Positions 51,158-62,203 of a DNA stretch of 64,000 nt are shown piece by piece. The notes beneath the pieces were generated by a model that had not been told where the DNA came from, made no database searches, and worked only from the letters and a program-made list of their open reading frames with translations. This DNA is from JALYZC01 sp963725645 (GTDB taxonomy: Bacteria; Actinomycetota; Thermoleophilia; Solirubrobacterales; Solirubrobacteraceae), in contig CAVRZD010000002.1 of NCBI GenBank assembly GCA_963725645.1, positions 868,001-932,000 of the forward strand, written 5' to 3'. A program made the translations under genes and the position numbers. How positions within the stretch are numbered: position 1 is the stretch's first letter; every line of letters begins with the position of its first letter.

Positions 51158-54100
51158 TTACACGCCGCCGGCCACGGCCGACTGTTCGCCCTCGGACTCA
51201 ACCGTTCCGTCGTTGGCCGGATCGTCGTCGGAGGGCAGCTCGCCGCCGCGGTCCGTGCCGGCGATCAGCTCGTCGGGGACCGTCTGCTTGGGGATGAAGC
51301 CCGACTTCATGCCGAAGTAGACGGCCTGCGGGTGGTGGGCGACGATCGCCAGGGTCGACTGCTCGGGCTCGACCGCATGGCCGCCCGACAGCGACAGCCC
51401 GATCGAGGGCGCATCGAGGAGCCGGAAGACCTTCTCGTGCTCGGACTGGTCTGGGCAGGCCGGGTAGCCCCAGGAGTAGCGCCGCCCCTGGGAGGCGCCG
51501 ATGCCGAGGTCCGCGCGCACCTTGGCGTGCAGCCATTCCGCCTGTCCCTCGGCGGCCTGGACGCCGAGGCCGTGGACGTAGAGCTGCTCCGCGAACTCGC
51601 CCTCGCGCTCCAGCCGGCCGATCAGCTCGGTCACCTCGGACCCGACGGTCACGGCCTGCAGCGCGGCCACGTCCGGCTCGCCGCTGTCCAACGGGCGATA
51701 GAAGTCCGTCAGGCAGATCCGGTCGTGCTTGGGCTGGCGCGGGAACACGAGGCGCTCGAGCTCGCGCTCGCCCGGTGCCTCGGGATCCCACACGATCAGC
51801 TCGTTGCCGTCCGCGTTGACGGGGAAGTAGCCCAGCAGGGCGCGGGGATGCAGGTAGTCCTGCTCGCGCCACATGCGCTCCAGGCGCGGTGCGAACCCCT
51901 CGTCGTCGCCGTCGCCCTCGACGATCCGCCGCCACGCCTCGCCCTTCTTGCCGCGCCCGCCCCAGTGGAGCTTGAACAGCACGTGCCGGTCGAGGTAGGG
52001 GAAGACCCCGTCGAGGTCGACGTCGATCTCGCGGACGCCCCAGAACGGCGGGGTCGGGACGGTCACGTCGGTGCGGGCGCTCGAGCGCACGGAGTCGTCG
52101 GTGACCGGCGGCGCGTCGTCGGGCACCTCGACCTTCTCGCGCAGCGCGCGTGCGTCGTCGCGGGTCTTGGCCACGAGCGCCGCGCGCGCCTCCTCGTCGA
52201 TCAGCTGGTCCATGACGGCGAGCCCGGCGAACGCGTCCTTGCAGTAGAAGACCCCGGGCTCGTAGACCTCCTCGGACTCCTTGCCCTTGGGGTAGAGCGT
52301 GCGGCGGCCGAAGTCGCGGTTGATCGCCGCACCGCCGATCAGCACGGGGTACTCCAGGCCGCGCTCGTGCAGCTCGCCCACGCACGCCGGCATCTGCTTG
52401 GAGGTCGACACGAGCAGCGCGGACAGGCCGATCGCGGTGGCGTCGTGCTCCTCCGCGGCCTCGAGGATGTTCGAGATCGGGACCTGCTTGCCCAGGTCCA
52501 CGACCGTGTAGCCGTTGTTGGTGAGGATCGTGTTGACCAGCGACTTGCCGATGTCGTGCACGTCGCCGAACACCGTGGCGATCACCACGGTGCCCTTCGT
52601 GTGGCCCTCGATCCGGTCGAGGTAGTTCTCGAGCCGCGCCACGGCGCGCTTCATCACCTCGGCGGACTGCAGCACGAAGGGCAGGATCAGCTCGCCGGCG
52701 CCGAACTTGTCGCCGACCTCCTTCATCGCCGGCAGCAGAACCTCGTTGAGCGTGGGAACTGCGCCGATCTTCTCGACCGACCGGTCGATCTGGTCCTCGA
52801 CGCCCTCCTTCTTGCGCCGCAGGATGTGCCAGTGCAGGGCCTCCTCGGGCTCCATGTCCGCCGTCGGGTCCTCGCCCGCGGCGACCTCGTCCTCTGCCCC
52901 CTGGGACTCGAAGTGGCCGATGAAGCGCTCGAGCGCGTCCTCGCGGCGGTTGAACACGAGGTCGTCCGCCAGCGCGCGCTCCTCGTCGCCGATCTCCGCG
53001 TACGGCGTGATGTGGTTGGGGTTGACCATTGCGAGGTCCAGCCCGGCCTCGACGCAGTGATGCAGGAAGACCGAGTTGAGCACCGCCCGGGCGCGCGGCG
53101 AGACGCCGAAGGACACGTTGGACACGCCCAGCGAGGTCTTCACCCCGGGCAGCGCGGCCTTGACGTCGCGGATGCCCTCGATCGTCGCGATCGCGCTGGG
53201 CTTCCACTCCTCGTCGCCGGTGGTGAGCGTGAAGGTGAGGCAGTCGAAGATCAGCGCCTCGGGGTCCAGACCGTGCTCGTCGCAGGCCAGCTCGTGGATG
53301 CGCCGGGCGATCTCGACCTTGCGCTCGGCCGTCTTGGCCATGCCGACCTCGTCGATCGTCAGCGCGATCAGCGCTGCGCCGTGGGCGCGGGCGAGCGGCA
53401 CGACGCGGTCGAGCTTGTCGCGGCCGGCCTCGAGGTTGACGGAGTTGACGATCGCGCGACCGGGGATCTGCTCCAGCGCGGCCTCGATCACCTCGGGCTC
53501 GGTCGAGTCGACCTGGATCGGCGCGGGCTGGGTCAGCGAGACGCGCTTGACGACCTCGCGCATCTGCACGTCCTCGTCGGTGCGCTCGGTCAGCGCGACG
53601 CACACGTCGAGCACGTGGGCGCCGCCCTCGACCTGGTCCTCGGCCACCTGGACGAGGCCGTCGTAGTCGTCGGCCAGCAGGAGCTCCTTCGCCTTGCGCG
53701 AGCCCTGCGAATTCACGCGCTCGCCGACCAGCGTCGGGCTGGGATCCTGGGCGAGCGGGGTGGAGGTCATCATCGACGAGACCTGAACCGGGCCGGGGGC
53801 GGGCCGCTCGCCGGCGGGCCGGCCCTTCACGCGATCGGCGATCGCCGCGATGTGCTCGGGCGTCGTGCCGCAGCAGCCGCCCACGATGCCCACGCCGTAG
53901 CGCTCGACGAACTCCGCCAGCGCGTCCGCCAGCGGCTCGGGCTGCTCCGGGAAGATCGTCTCGCCGTCGGGCCCCTGCAGCGGCAGGCCGGCGTTGGGAA
54001 TGCAGTGGACGGGGAGCGGGGAGGCCTCGCCCAGGAAGCGGATCGCATCGCGCATGTCCTCCGGCCCGGTGGAGCAGTTGAGCCCGACGACCTGGACCTC

Positions 54101-54748
54101 GAGCGCGCTCAGCGTCGTCAGCACCGACTGGATGTCCGTGCCCAGCAGCATCTTGCCGCCCTGCGGCAGCAGGGAGACCGAGCACTGGATCGGGAGCGTC
54201 GTCCCGGTCGCCTTGAAGGCCTCCCGCGCGCCGAACACGGCCGCCTTGACCTCGAGGATGTCCTGCGCGGTCTCGATGATCAGCAGGTCGGCGCCGCCCT
54301 CGACCAGGCCCTGCGCCTGCTCGGTGAACACCTCGACCAGCTCGCGGAAGGTGATCCTCCCGAGCGTCGGGTCGTCGGACGCGGGCAGATGCCCGGTGGG
54401 CCCGATCGAGCCCGCCACGAAGCGGTCCTCGCCGGCGGCCCTGCGCGCGATCTGCGCGGCCTTGGTGTTGATCTCCACGGTGTGCTCGCCCAGGCCCCAC
54501 TCCTCGAGCTTGAGGCGGCTGGCCTGGAAGGTGTCGGTCTCGACGACCTCGGCGCCGGCGTCGAGCATGGAGGCGTGAACGCCCTCGATCACGTCGGGGC
54601 GGTGGAGCACGAGCGCCTCGTGGCACTTGCCCTCGAGCCCGCCGTAGTCGGACGCATCAAGATCGAACTGCTCGAGGGTCGCGCCCATCCCGCCGTCGAA
54701 GATGACGACGCGCTCGCGTACGGCGGCTAGGAAGTCTCGCTGTGGCAC
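51158..54748 (-). CDS. metH: cobalamin-dependent methionine synthase
   Basis: 1196 aa, all four modules. Homocysteine domain (1-310) with zinc Cys in GLNCSTGP and GGCCGTTP; methyl-THF domain (330-600) with LVGERVNSQGSRKA; cobalamin domain (620-870) with the Co-ligand His in FGDVHDIGKSLV; SAM-dependent reactivation domain (900-1170) with GASQGRRYSWGYPACPDQSE. Transfers methyl from methyl-THF to homocysteine. GTG start at 54748. The leader holds a SAM riboswitch whose P1 stem overlaps the GGAGGT ribosome binding site. Confidence 0.95.
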   Translation of the reverse strand: MPQRDFLAAVRERVVIFDGGMGATLEQFDLDASDYGGLEGKCHEALVLHRPDVIEGVHASMLDAGAEVVETDTFQASRLKLEEWGLGEHTVEINTKAAQIARRAAGEDRFVAGSIGPTGHLPASDDPTLGRITFRELVEVFTEQAQGLVEGGADLLIIETAQDILEVKAAVFGAREAFKATGTTLPIQCSVSLLPQGGKMLLGTDIQSVLTTLSALEVQVVGLNCSTGPEDMRDAIRFLGEASPLPVHCIPNAGLPLQGPDGETIFPEQPEPLADALAEFVERYGVGIVGGCCGTTPEHIAAIADRVKGRPAGERPAPGPVQVSSMMTSTPLAQDPSPTLVGERVNSQGSRKAKELLLADDYDGLVQVAEDQVEGGAHVLDVCVALTERTDEDVQMREVVKRVSLTQPAPIQVDSTEPEVIEAALEQIPGRAIVNSVNLEAGRDKLDRVVPLARAHGAALIALTIDEVGMAKTAERKVEIARRIHELACDEHGLDPEALIFDCLTFTLTTGDEEWKPSAIATIEGIRDVKAALPGVKTSLGVSNVSFGVSPRARAVLNSVFLHHCVEAGLDLAMVNPNHITPYAEIGDEERALADDLVFNRREDALERFIGHFESQGAEDEVAAGEDPTADMEPEEALHWHILRRKKEGVEDQIDRSVEKIGAVPTLNEVLLPAMKEVGDKFGAGELILPFVLQSAEVMKRAVARLENYLDRIEGHTKGTVVIATVFGDVHDIGKSLVNTILTNNGYTVVDLGKQVPISNILEAAEEHDATAIGLSALLVSTSKQMPACVGELHERGLEYPVLIGGAAINRDFGRRTLYPKGKESEEVYEPGVFYCKDAFAGLAVMDQLIDEEARAALVAKTRDDARALREKVEVPDDAPPVTDDSVRSSARTDVTVPTPPFWGVREIDVDLDGVFPYLDRHVLFKLHWGGRGKKGEAWRRIVEGDGDDEGFAPRLERMWREQDYLHPRALLGYFPVNADGNELIVWDPEAPGERELERLVFPRQPKHDRICLTDFYRPLDSGEPDVAALQAVTVGSEVTELIGRLEREGEFAEQLYVHGLGVQAAEGQAEWLHAKVRADLGIGASQGRRYSWGYPACPDQSEHEKVFRLLDAPSIGLSLSGGHAVEPEQSTLAIVAHHPQAVYFGMKSGFIPKQTVPDELIAGTDRGGELPSDDDPANDGTVESEGEQSAVAGGV

Positions 54749-54763
54749 TTCGGAGAGGTCACC

Positions 54764-54847
54764 TCCATCGGTCCGGCTGTAGCACCGCGCCCCTGGGCCG
54801 GTTGCTGCGGCGTCGTCGGTCCGGATCCCTCGGCCGCTCTGGATGGA
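54764..54847 (-). ncRNA. SAM riboswitch (SAM-I/SAM-IV clan) in the metH leader
   Basis: On the minus strand the core reads CAGAGCGGCCGAGGGA, then GACCGACGACGCCGCAGCAACC and later GGTGCTACAGCC, the conserved pattern of S-box-clan riboswitches. The closing stem P1 pairs TCCATC (54847-54842) with GATGGA (54769-54764). GATGGA runs into GGAGGT, the metH ribosome binding site at 54766-54761, so SAM-stabilised P1 would hide it: translational repression when SAM is abundant. No T-run terminator follows. Exact subclass not decided. Confidence 0.87.
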
Positions 54848-54885
54848 TCAATGGCCATGATAGCGGCGCTTTCACCCTGGGCTGG

Positions 54886-54916
54886 TCGGGCGTCGGGCCT
54901 CAGGCCCGACGCCCGA
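54886..54916 (-). terminator. terminator hairpin after glnA
   Basis: TCGGGCGTCGGGCCT and AGGCCCGACGCCCGA form a 15-bp perfect inverted repeat around one base, 27 nt downstream of the glnA stop on the minus strand. It separates glnA from the metH riboswitch. No T-tract. Confidence 0.7.
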
Positions 54917-54942
54917 TCCCCGGTACCGATACCTGATGCCTC

Positions 54943-56292
54943 TCAGGTCACGGCCAGGTAGCGCTCGAGCTCCCAGCCCGTGACCTGGACCCGGTACTCC
55001 TCCCACTCCTCGCGCTTGAGGTCGATGTAGCGGGGGAAGATGTGGTCGCCGAGCGCCCTGTTGACCAGCTCGGACTTCGCCATCTCCTCGACCGCCTCGC
55101 CGAGCGTCTCGGGCAGCTGGGCCACGCCCGCCGCGACGCGCTCGTCGTGGGTGAGGTCGTAGAGGTTGCGATCCATCGGCTCTGGCAGCTCGTAGCCCTT
55201 CTCGATCCCGTCGAGCCCCGCATGCAGCAGCGCCGCGAAGGTCAGGTACGGGTTGCACGAGGGGTCAGGGCAGCGCAGCTCGGCCCGCGTCGCCTGCTCC
55301 TTGCCGGGGTGGTACAGCGGCACGCGCACGAGCGCGGAGCGGTTGCGCCGCGACCAGGCGACGTACACCGGTGCCTCGTAGCCCGGGACCAGGCGCTTGT
55401 AGGAGTTCACCGACGGCGCGAACAGCGCCGAGAGCTCGGTCGCATGGTGGAGCAGCCCGGCGATGAAGCCCTTGCCCGCCTCCGACAGGTAGTACTCGTC
55501 GTCGGCGTCGAAGAACGCGTTCTCGTCACCGCGGAACAGCGACTGGTGCGTGTGCATGCCCGAGCCGTTCTCGCCGAACAGGGGCTTGGGCATGAACGTC
55601 GCGTAGTAGCCGTGGGTCATCGCGACTTCCTTGACCGCGATGCGGTAGGTCATCGTGTTGTCGGCCATCTCCAGGCCGTCGGCGAAGCGCATGTCGATCT
55701 CGTGCTGCGAGGGCCCCACCTCGTGATGGGTGTACTCGACCGGGATGCCCAGCTCGCGCAGGGTGAACACGACGTCGCGGCGGAAGTCCGACGCCACGTC
55801 GAGCGTGGTCAGGTCGAAGTAGCCGCCCTTGTCCAGCACCTCGGTCCCCTGGTCGTCCTTGAACAGGAAGAACTCGAGCTCTGGGCCGAGGTAGTAATGG
55901 TCGAACCCGGCCTCCTTGGCGCGGGCCAGGGCCCGGCGCATCACCCACCGCGGGTCGCCCTCGTAGGGCTCGCCGCCGGGTTTGAGGACGTCGCAGAAGA
56001 CCCGGCCGACCTTGTGGCTCTCGCCGGCCCGCCACGGCAGGATCCGGAACGTCGACGCGTCCGGCATGGCGATCATGTCCGACTCCTCGATGCGGTTGAA
56101 GCCCGTGATCGAGGAGCCGTCGAAGCCCATCCCGTCCTCGAAGGCGCCCGGCAGCTCGTCCCGGCCGACCGCGAAGGACTTCAGCTGTCCCAGAATGTCG
56201 GTGAACCAGAAGCGGATGAACTCGACGTTCTCGGCGTCGACCCGCTTGAGGACGTCGTCGGTGCTGACCGTCGAGGGTGCAGTGGCTGCCAT
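54943..56292 (-). CDS. glnA: glutamine synthetase, type I
   Basis: 449 aa from ATG 56292 with AGGAG 10 nt upstream (the longer frame from 56331 adds an unlike leader). Makes glutamine from glutamate, ammonia and ATP. Motifs: MGFDGSSITGF (about residue 57), LGPELEFFLF (about 137), HHEVGPSQHEIDMRF (about 205), GSGMHTHQSL (about 255), and NLYDLTHDE near 385, where the Tyr is the adenylylation position of the beta-type. Follows the type III enzyme by 69 nt on the same strand. Confidence 0.93.
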   Translation of the reverse strand: MAATAPSTVSTDDVLKRVDAENVEFIRFWFTDILGQLKSFAVGRDELPGAFEDGMGFDGSSITGFNRIEESDMIAMPDASTFRILPWRAGESHKVGRVFCDVLKPGGEPYEGDPRWVMRRALARAKEAGFDHYYLGPELEFFLFKDDQGTEVLDKGGYFDLTTLDVASDFRRDVVFTLRELGIPVEYTHHEVGPSQHEIDMRFADGLEMADNTMTYRIAVKEVAMTHGYYATFMPKPLFGENGSGMHTHQSLFRGDENAFFDADDEYYLSEAGKGFIAGLLHHATELSALFAPSVNSYKRLVPGYEAPVYVAWSRRNRSALVRVPLYHPGKEQATRAELRCPDPSCNPYLTFAALLHAGLDGIEKGYELPEPMDRNLYDLTHDERVAAGVAQLPETLGEAVEEMAKSELVNRALGDHIFPRYIDLKREEWEEYRVQVTGWELERYLAVT

Positions 56293-56361
56293 TGGCGTGC
56301 GGCTCCTTTCGGCGTGGGTGTCAGCCCGCACCCTACTCGCCGCCCGCCGAGCTGTGACCCG

Positions 56362-58512
<2,151 letters not shown>

Positions 58513-58544
58513 GGGCGGACTCATTCCTCCTCTGTTTCCAGGGC

Positions 58545-58584
58545 AAGGCGCGCCAGCCTACGGCTGCGGCCCGGGGCGCGCCTT
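58545..58584. promoter_or_regulatory. inverted repeat AAGGCGCGCC / GGCGCGCCTT in the glnN-amtB divergent region
   Basis: Perfect 10-bp arms separated by 20 nt, upstream of glnN. Further toward amtB the 9-mer TCTTTCGAC occurs twice (58612-58620 and 58679-58687). These are candidate sites for the nitrogen regulator; no GlnR-type box with correct spacing is seen. Confidence 0.4.
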
Positions 58585-58756
58585 ATCCGCGTGTCCAAAG
58601 CGGAGCCGGGTTCTTTCGACCATCGGGCGGATCGTGCGGATTGCCACGCTCGACAACATGGCGAAACGGGTTGGCCGATCTTTCGACACGAGGCTAAAGA
58701 CCAACCGCGGAGCCTCGAACAGACTGCCGGGCGTGCATCCGACACGAGGAGGACGT

Positions 58757-60325
58757 ATGAGACGTTCGACCTTGCCGCGCGCGCGTTCGCGTCGCGGTGT
58801 GCAGTTCGGCCTGGTGGCGCTGGTGGCGCTTGCGGCCGTGCTGCTGGTTCCGGCTTCGGCACTGGCCGACGCCACAGACCTGAAGAAGTCGATCGCCGGC
58901 AAGCTCGACGTGAGCGTCGGCGTCAACACGACCTGGGTGATCGTCGCGGGCTCGCTCGTCATGTTCATGCAGGCCGGGTTCGCCTTTCTGGAGATCGGCT
59001 TCTCGCGCGCGAAGAACGCCGGCACGGTGGTCGCGAAGATCCTGACCAACTTCTCGATCGCCGCGGTCGCCTGGTGGGCCGTCGGCTTCATGTTCGCCTT
59101 CAGCGGACCCGCGGGCGGCGTCATCGGGCACGAGGGCGGCGCCTTCTTCAGCCACCTGGGGCCGTACCTCGCGGTGGCTGACGGCGTGACGACCTACCAC
59201 CCCACGTTCCCGGTGATGGATCTCTCCAACGCGACGATCGAGTCGAAGTGGTTCTTCCAGTTCGTCTTCTGCGCGGTGTCGCTGGCGATCGTGTGGGGTA
59301 CGACGCTCGAGCGGATCAAGTACGGCGTCTACGTCATCTACTCGCTCGTCTTCGCGTCGCTGATCTACCCGATCGGCGCCCACTGGGTGTTCGGCGGTGG
59401 CTTCCTCCAGCAGGGCCACTGGCTCGGGACCAAGATCGCCGGCATGCAGGACTTCGCCGGTTCGACGGCGGTCCACCTGATCGGGGCGTCCGGCGCCTTC
59501 GCGGCCCTGTTGCTGTTGGGGGCTCGCAAGGGCAAGTACGGGCCTGACGGGAAGCCACGGGCGATCCCGGGGCACAACATGCCCCTGTTCGGTCTCGGCG
59601 TGCTGATCCTGTGGCTGGGCTGGTTCGGGTTCAACCCGGGCTCGACGCTCAACGCCACGGACGGCCGCTTCGCCGAGATCCTGCTGATCACCAACCTGGC
59701 GGCCGCCGCCGGGGTGTTGACTGCGCTGATGACCGCATGGATCAAGACGAAGAACATCGACATCGGCATGGCCGGCAACGGCGCCATCGCGGCGCTGGTG
59801 GCGATCACGGCGCCCTCGGGCTACGTCGAGATCTGGGCGGCCCCGATCATCGGGGCGGTGGCCGGGGTCATCGTCGTGCTCGGCGTCTACTTCGTCGACA
59901 AGTACATCGACGACCCGGTCGGCGCGTTGTCCGCGCACGGCATGGCCGGTATCTGGGGCACGCTCTCGTGCGGCCTCTTCACCGCGCCACGCCTGGCGCA
60001 GTACAACGGGTTCGGCGATCCCCAGGGTGGATTGTTCTACTCGGGGAACCTGACGCAGCTCGCTGCCCAGGCCATCGGGTTCACGATCGCATTCGCGTTC
60101 GTCTTCTCGGCGTCGTTCGCGACGTTCTGGATCATCAAGAAGACGTACGGCCTACGGGTCAGCGAAGCCGAGGAGGATGCCGGACTCGACATATCCGAGC
60201 ACGGCATGTACGGCTACCCGGAGCAGTTCATTCCGGCGCCGGAGCTCATCGGTGTCGGGCCGTCGGGTAGTGGTGCCGCCGGATCACCGGGGTTGGCCCC
60301 CACCAGTAAGGAGGTGCCGGCATGA
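58757..60325 (+). CDS. amtB: ammonium transporter (Amt)
   Basis: 522 aa with a cleavable-looking N-terminal signal (residues 1-36, ASALAD) and eleven helices. Amt hallmarks: VMFMQAGFAFLEIGFSRAKN (about residue 73), the pore His in TAVHLIGASGAFAALLLLGARKGKYG (split across helix 5, about 237), and GHNMPLFGLGVLILWLGWFG. Passes ammonium inward. GAGGAGG is 4 nt before the ATG. Overlaps glnK (ATGA), the classical Amt-PII pair. Confidence 0.93.
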   Translation: MRRSTLPRARSRRGVQFGLVALVALAAVLLVPASALADATDLKKSIAGKLDVSVGVNTTWVIVAGSLVMFMQAGFAFLEIGFSRAKNAGTVVAKILTNFSIAAVAWWAVGFMFAFSGPAGGVIGHEGGAFFSHLGPYLAVADGVTTYHPTFPVMDLSNATIESKWFFQFVFCAVSLAIVWGTTLERIKYGVYVIYSLVFASLIYPIGAHWVFGGGFLQQGHWLGTKIAGMQDFAGSTAVHLIGASGAFAALLLLGARKGKYGPDGKPRAIPGHNMPLFGLGVLILWLGWFGFNPGSTLNATDGRFAEILLITNLAAAAGVLTALMTAWIKTKNIDIGMAGNGAIAALVAITAPSGYVEIWAAPIIGAVAGVIVVLGVYFVDKYIDDPVGALSAHGMAGIWGTLSCGLFTAPRLAQYNGFGDPQGGLFYSGNLTQLAAQAIGFTIAFAFVFSASFATFWIIKKTYGLRVSEAEEDAGLDISEHGMYGYPEQFIPAPELIGVGPSGSGAAGSPGLAPTSKEVPA

Positions 60326-60693
60326 AGATGGTGATTGCGTATACGCGGCACGAGGCGTTCGAGCCGATCCGCACGGAGTTGCTCGAGCTGGGATTCCCGT
60401 CGCTGTCGATCTCCGAGGTCAAGGGGTCGGGGCGGCAGAAGGGGATCACCGAGCACTACCGCGGTTCGACGGTGACGAACTACCTCAGGCCGAAGATCAA
60501 GATCGAGTGCGTGGTCGCTGACAGGGACGTGCAGACGATCGTGGACACGATCCTCAAGCACGCCCGCACGGGCTCGATCGGCGACGGCAAGGTGTTCATC
60601 ATGCCGGTCGAGGCGGCCTTCCGCATCCGCACCGGGGAGTCCGGTGAGGAGACGCTGCAGGCCCACCCCGACGCGGCAACCACGGCCGCGTAG
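60322..60693 (+). CDS. glnK: PII signal transduction protein
   Basis: 123 aa. Nitrogen/energy sensor that binds ATP/ADP and 2-oxoglutarate and plugs AmtB. T-loop GSGRQKGITEHYRG is kept, and TGSIGDGKVFIMPVEAAFRI matches the PII C-signature. After YRG the loop reads STVTNYLRPK, so the Tyr51 modified by uridylylation in enterobacteria and adenylylation in actinobacteria is replaced (Val). The protein may thus work by effectors alone. A tail of about 12 residues is extra. Confidence 0.92.
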   Translation: MKMVIAYTRHEAFEPIRTELLELGFPSLSISEVKGSGRQKGITEHYRGSTVTNYLRPKIKIECVVADRDVQTIVDTILKHARTGSIGDGKVFIMPVEAAFRIRTGESGEETLQAHPDAATTAA

Positions 60694-60697
60694 GCAC

Positions 60698-61954
60698 ATG
60701 AGCGCACGAGCGCTGCCAGATGAGCAGGGCTCGGGCAGGACGGGGACCGGGGGCGCGGGCGGCGATGCCGCCCCGCCCCCGTCCTCGCTTGTCGAGCGCC
60801 TGCGCGACGTCCACCTCCGGATGGTCGACGCCGTGCTCGCGGGCGACGGGCTCGGCAGCGTGGCGGAGCTGGCGGCCGAGGCGGCCGGCGGCCCGGTGGC
60901 GATCGTCGTACCCCGCATCGGGGTGGCGGCGGTCGCGCCGGCGCGCGGCGAGGCGTCCTCGGGGCTGCCCACGCTCAAGCGCTACGTGTCCGATCGCCTG
61001 CGCGACCGTCCTGCCGAGGTGCCGGAGGCCGTCGTCACCGAGGTGCCGATCGCGGCCGGCGACGAGATGCTGGGCGCCGTGGTGCTGCTCGCGGGCGGCG
61101 GTGACTCGCGGCCCGAGGCGGGCGAGTTCCTTCACCTCGCCGCCGTCGCCGCGCTCACCGAGGTCGCGGTCGAGGAGGCCAAGGAGGAGGTCGAGCAGAA
61201 CCTGCGCGGATCCTTTCTCGAGGAGCTTCGCTCGCGCGCGGAGCTCGAGCCCGAGGAGCTGGTGCGCCGGGCCGGACGGCTGGGCACCGACCTCTCCCAC
61301 GGAGCCATCGTGCTGTGCGCCGAGCTGACGTCGGACAGGCCCCGGCACGTGGTCGCGACGATCGCCGGCGAGCACCCCGGCGCGCTCGCCCAGCACATGG
61401 ATGGGCGGGTGTACGCGCTGCTGCCGGCGGTGGGCTCCGGGGAGGAGGCCGCCGAGGCGACCGCGGCTGCGGCGCGGGCGCTGGCCGGGCGGCTGCAGCG
61501 CCACGGCACGGTCGGGCTGTCGTCGTTCTACCTCGACCCGGTCGAGCTTCCGCGGGCGATGCAGGAGGCCGAGCTGGTGCTGGACGTCCTGCGCCAGTCC
61601 GACGCGCCGATCGCCGAGGACATCGGCACGGGCACGTATCGCCTGCTGTTCCGGGTGCTGGCGTCCCATCCCGAGGAGGTGCGCTCCTTCTACCAGGACA
61701 CCGTCGCCCCGATCGTGTCCTATGACGACCAGTACGGCACCGACCTCGCCGGCACGCTCGAGGCCTATCTCGAGCAGAACTGCAACATGAACGCGACCGC
61801 CGCGGCGATCTACGCCCACCGCCACACCGTCGCGTACCGCCTCGAGCGGGTGCGCGAGCTGACCGGGCTGGACCCGATGCAGTCGGAGGACCGCGAGCGC
61901 CTCGGCCTTGGGCTCAAGGCCTACAGGATCATCGCGCCGCGTCTGCCGAAATAA
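60698..61954 (+). CDS. PucR/CdaR-type transcriptional regulator
   Basis: 418 aa from ATG 60698. N-terminal sensory region (35-170) looks GAF-like (SVAELAAEAAGGPVAIVVP), middle GGDEF-like domain without catalytic motif (190-330), and the C-terminal PucR helix-turn-helix: DLAGTLEAYLEQNCNMNATA then AAIYAHRHTVAYRLERVREL (about 365-405). PucR proteins control purine, amine or nitrogen-source use. It follows glnK by 4 nt and probably regulates the amtB-glnK / glnN-glnA region. Confidence 0.85.
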   Translation: MSARALPDEQGSGRTGTGGAGGDAAPPPSSLVERLRDVHLRMVDAVLAGDGLGSVAELAAEAAGGPVAIVVPRIGVAAVAPARGEASSGLPTLKRYVSDRLRDRPAEVPEAVVTEVPIAAGDEMLGAVVLLAGGGDSRPEAGEFLHLAAVAALTEVAVEEAKEEVEQNLRGSFLEELRSRAELEPEELVRRAGRLGTDLSHGAIVLCAELTSDRPRHVVATIAGEHPGALAQHMDGRVYALLPAVGSGEEAAEATAAAARALAGRLQRHGTVGLSSFYLDPVELPRAMQEAELVLDVLRQSDAPIAEDIGTGTYRLLFRVLASHPEEVRSFYQDTVAPIVSYDDQYGTDLAGTLEAYLEQNCNMNATAAAIYAHRHTVAYRLERVRELTGLDPMQSEDRERLGLGLKAYRIIAPRLPK

Positions 61955-62028
61955 GCCAGCTTCGGCCGCGCCGGGCCGGCCCGTCAACCGCTGACTACCG
62001 CGAAGCGGCACTGACCGCCCCGCGCAGC

Positions 62029-62176
62029 GGAGGGCCTGCTGTTTGCAGGCCCGGAGCTGCCGGGGCCGGAGGGACGGCGAAGCCGTCCCGGTCACATCGT
62101 CTGGGCAGGCGGAGGCTCGTTGTCTACGAGCCGGAGCCGGCGCGGCCCAAGGATCATCGCCGGCGGACGACCGGCG
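62029..62176 (+). other. chain of four hairpins separated by GGAG motifs (possible structured RNA)
   Basis: Between the PucR stop and the gene at 62204 lie perfect stems 62032-62052 (GGGCCTGC/GCAGGCCC), 62071-62089 (GGGACGGC/GCCGTCCC, GAA loop), 62114-62132 (GGCTCGT/ACGAGCC) and 62158-62176 (CGCCGG/CCGGCG). GGAG occurs at 62029, 62053, 62068, 62111 and 62133, each at a stem edge. No reading frame of note crosses it. Repeated GGA next to stems recalls protein-sequestering RNAs, but the simple reading is multiple terminator hairpins. Confidence 0.45.
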
Positions 62177-62190
62177 CGCTGACGCGCTGA

Positions 62191-62196
62191 GATACT
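62191..62196 (+). promoter_or_regulatory. leaderless-type -10 hexamer GATACT
   Basis: GATACT ends 7 nt before the GTG at 62204, which has no ribosome binding site. Confidence 0.45.
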
Positions 62197-62203
62197 CGCG
62201 CGC

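Noticed and set aside
50174..54730. 1518-residue open frame on the plus strand
   Set aside because: Antisense shadow of metH; the metH frame has full-length conserved domains, the plus frame is His/Arg/Ala/Gly-rich without domain motifs.
58650..58667. GlnR-box-like sequence before amtB
   Set aside because: GAAAC is present but the preceding half-site lacks GTnAC and the spacer is 5 rather than 6 nt.
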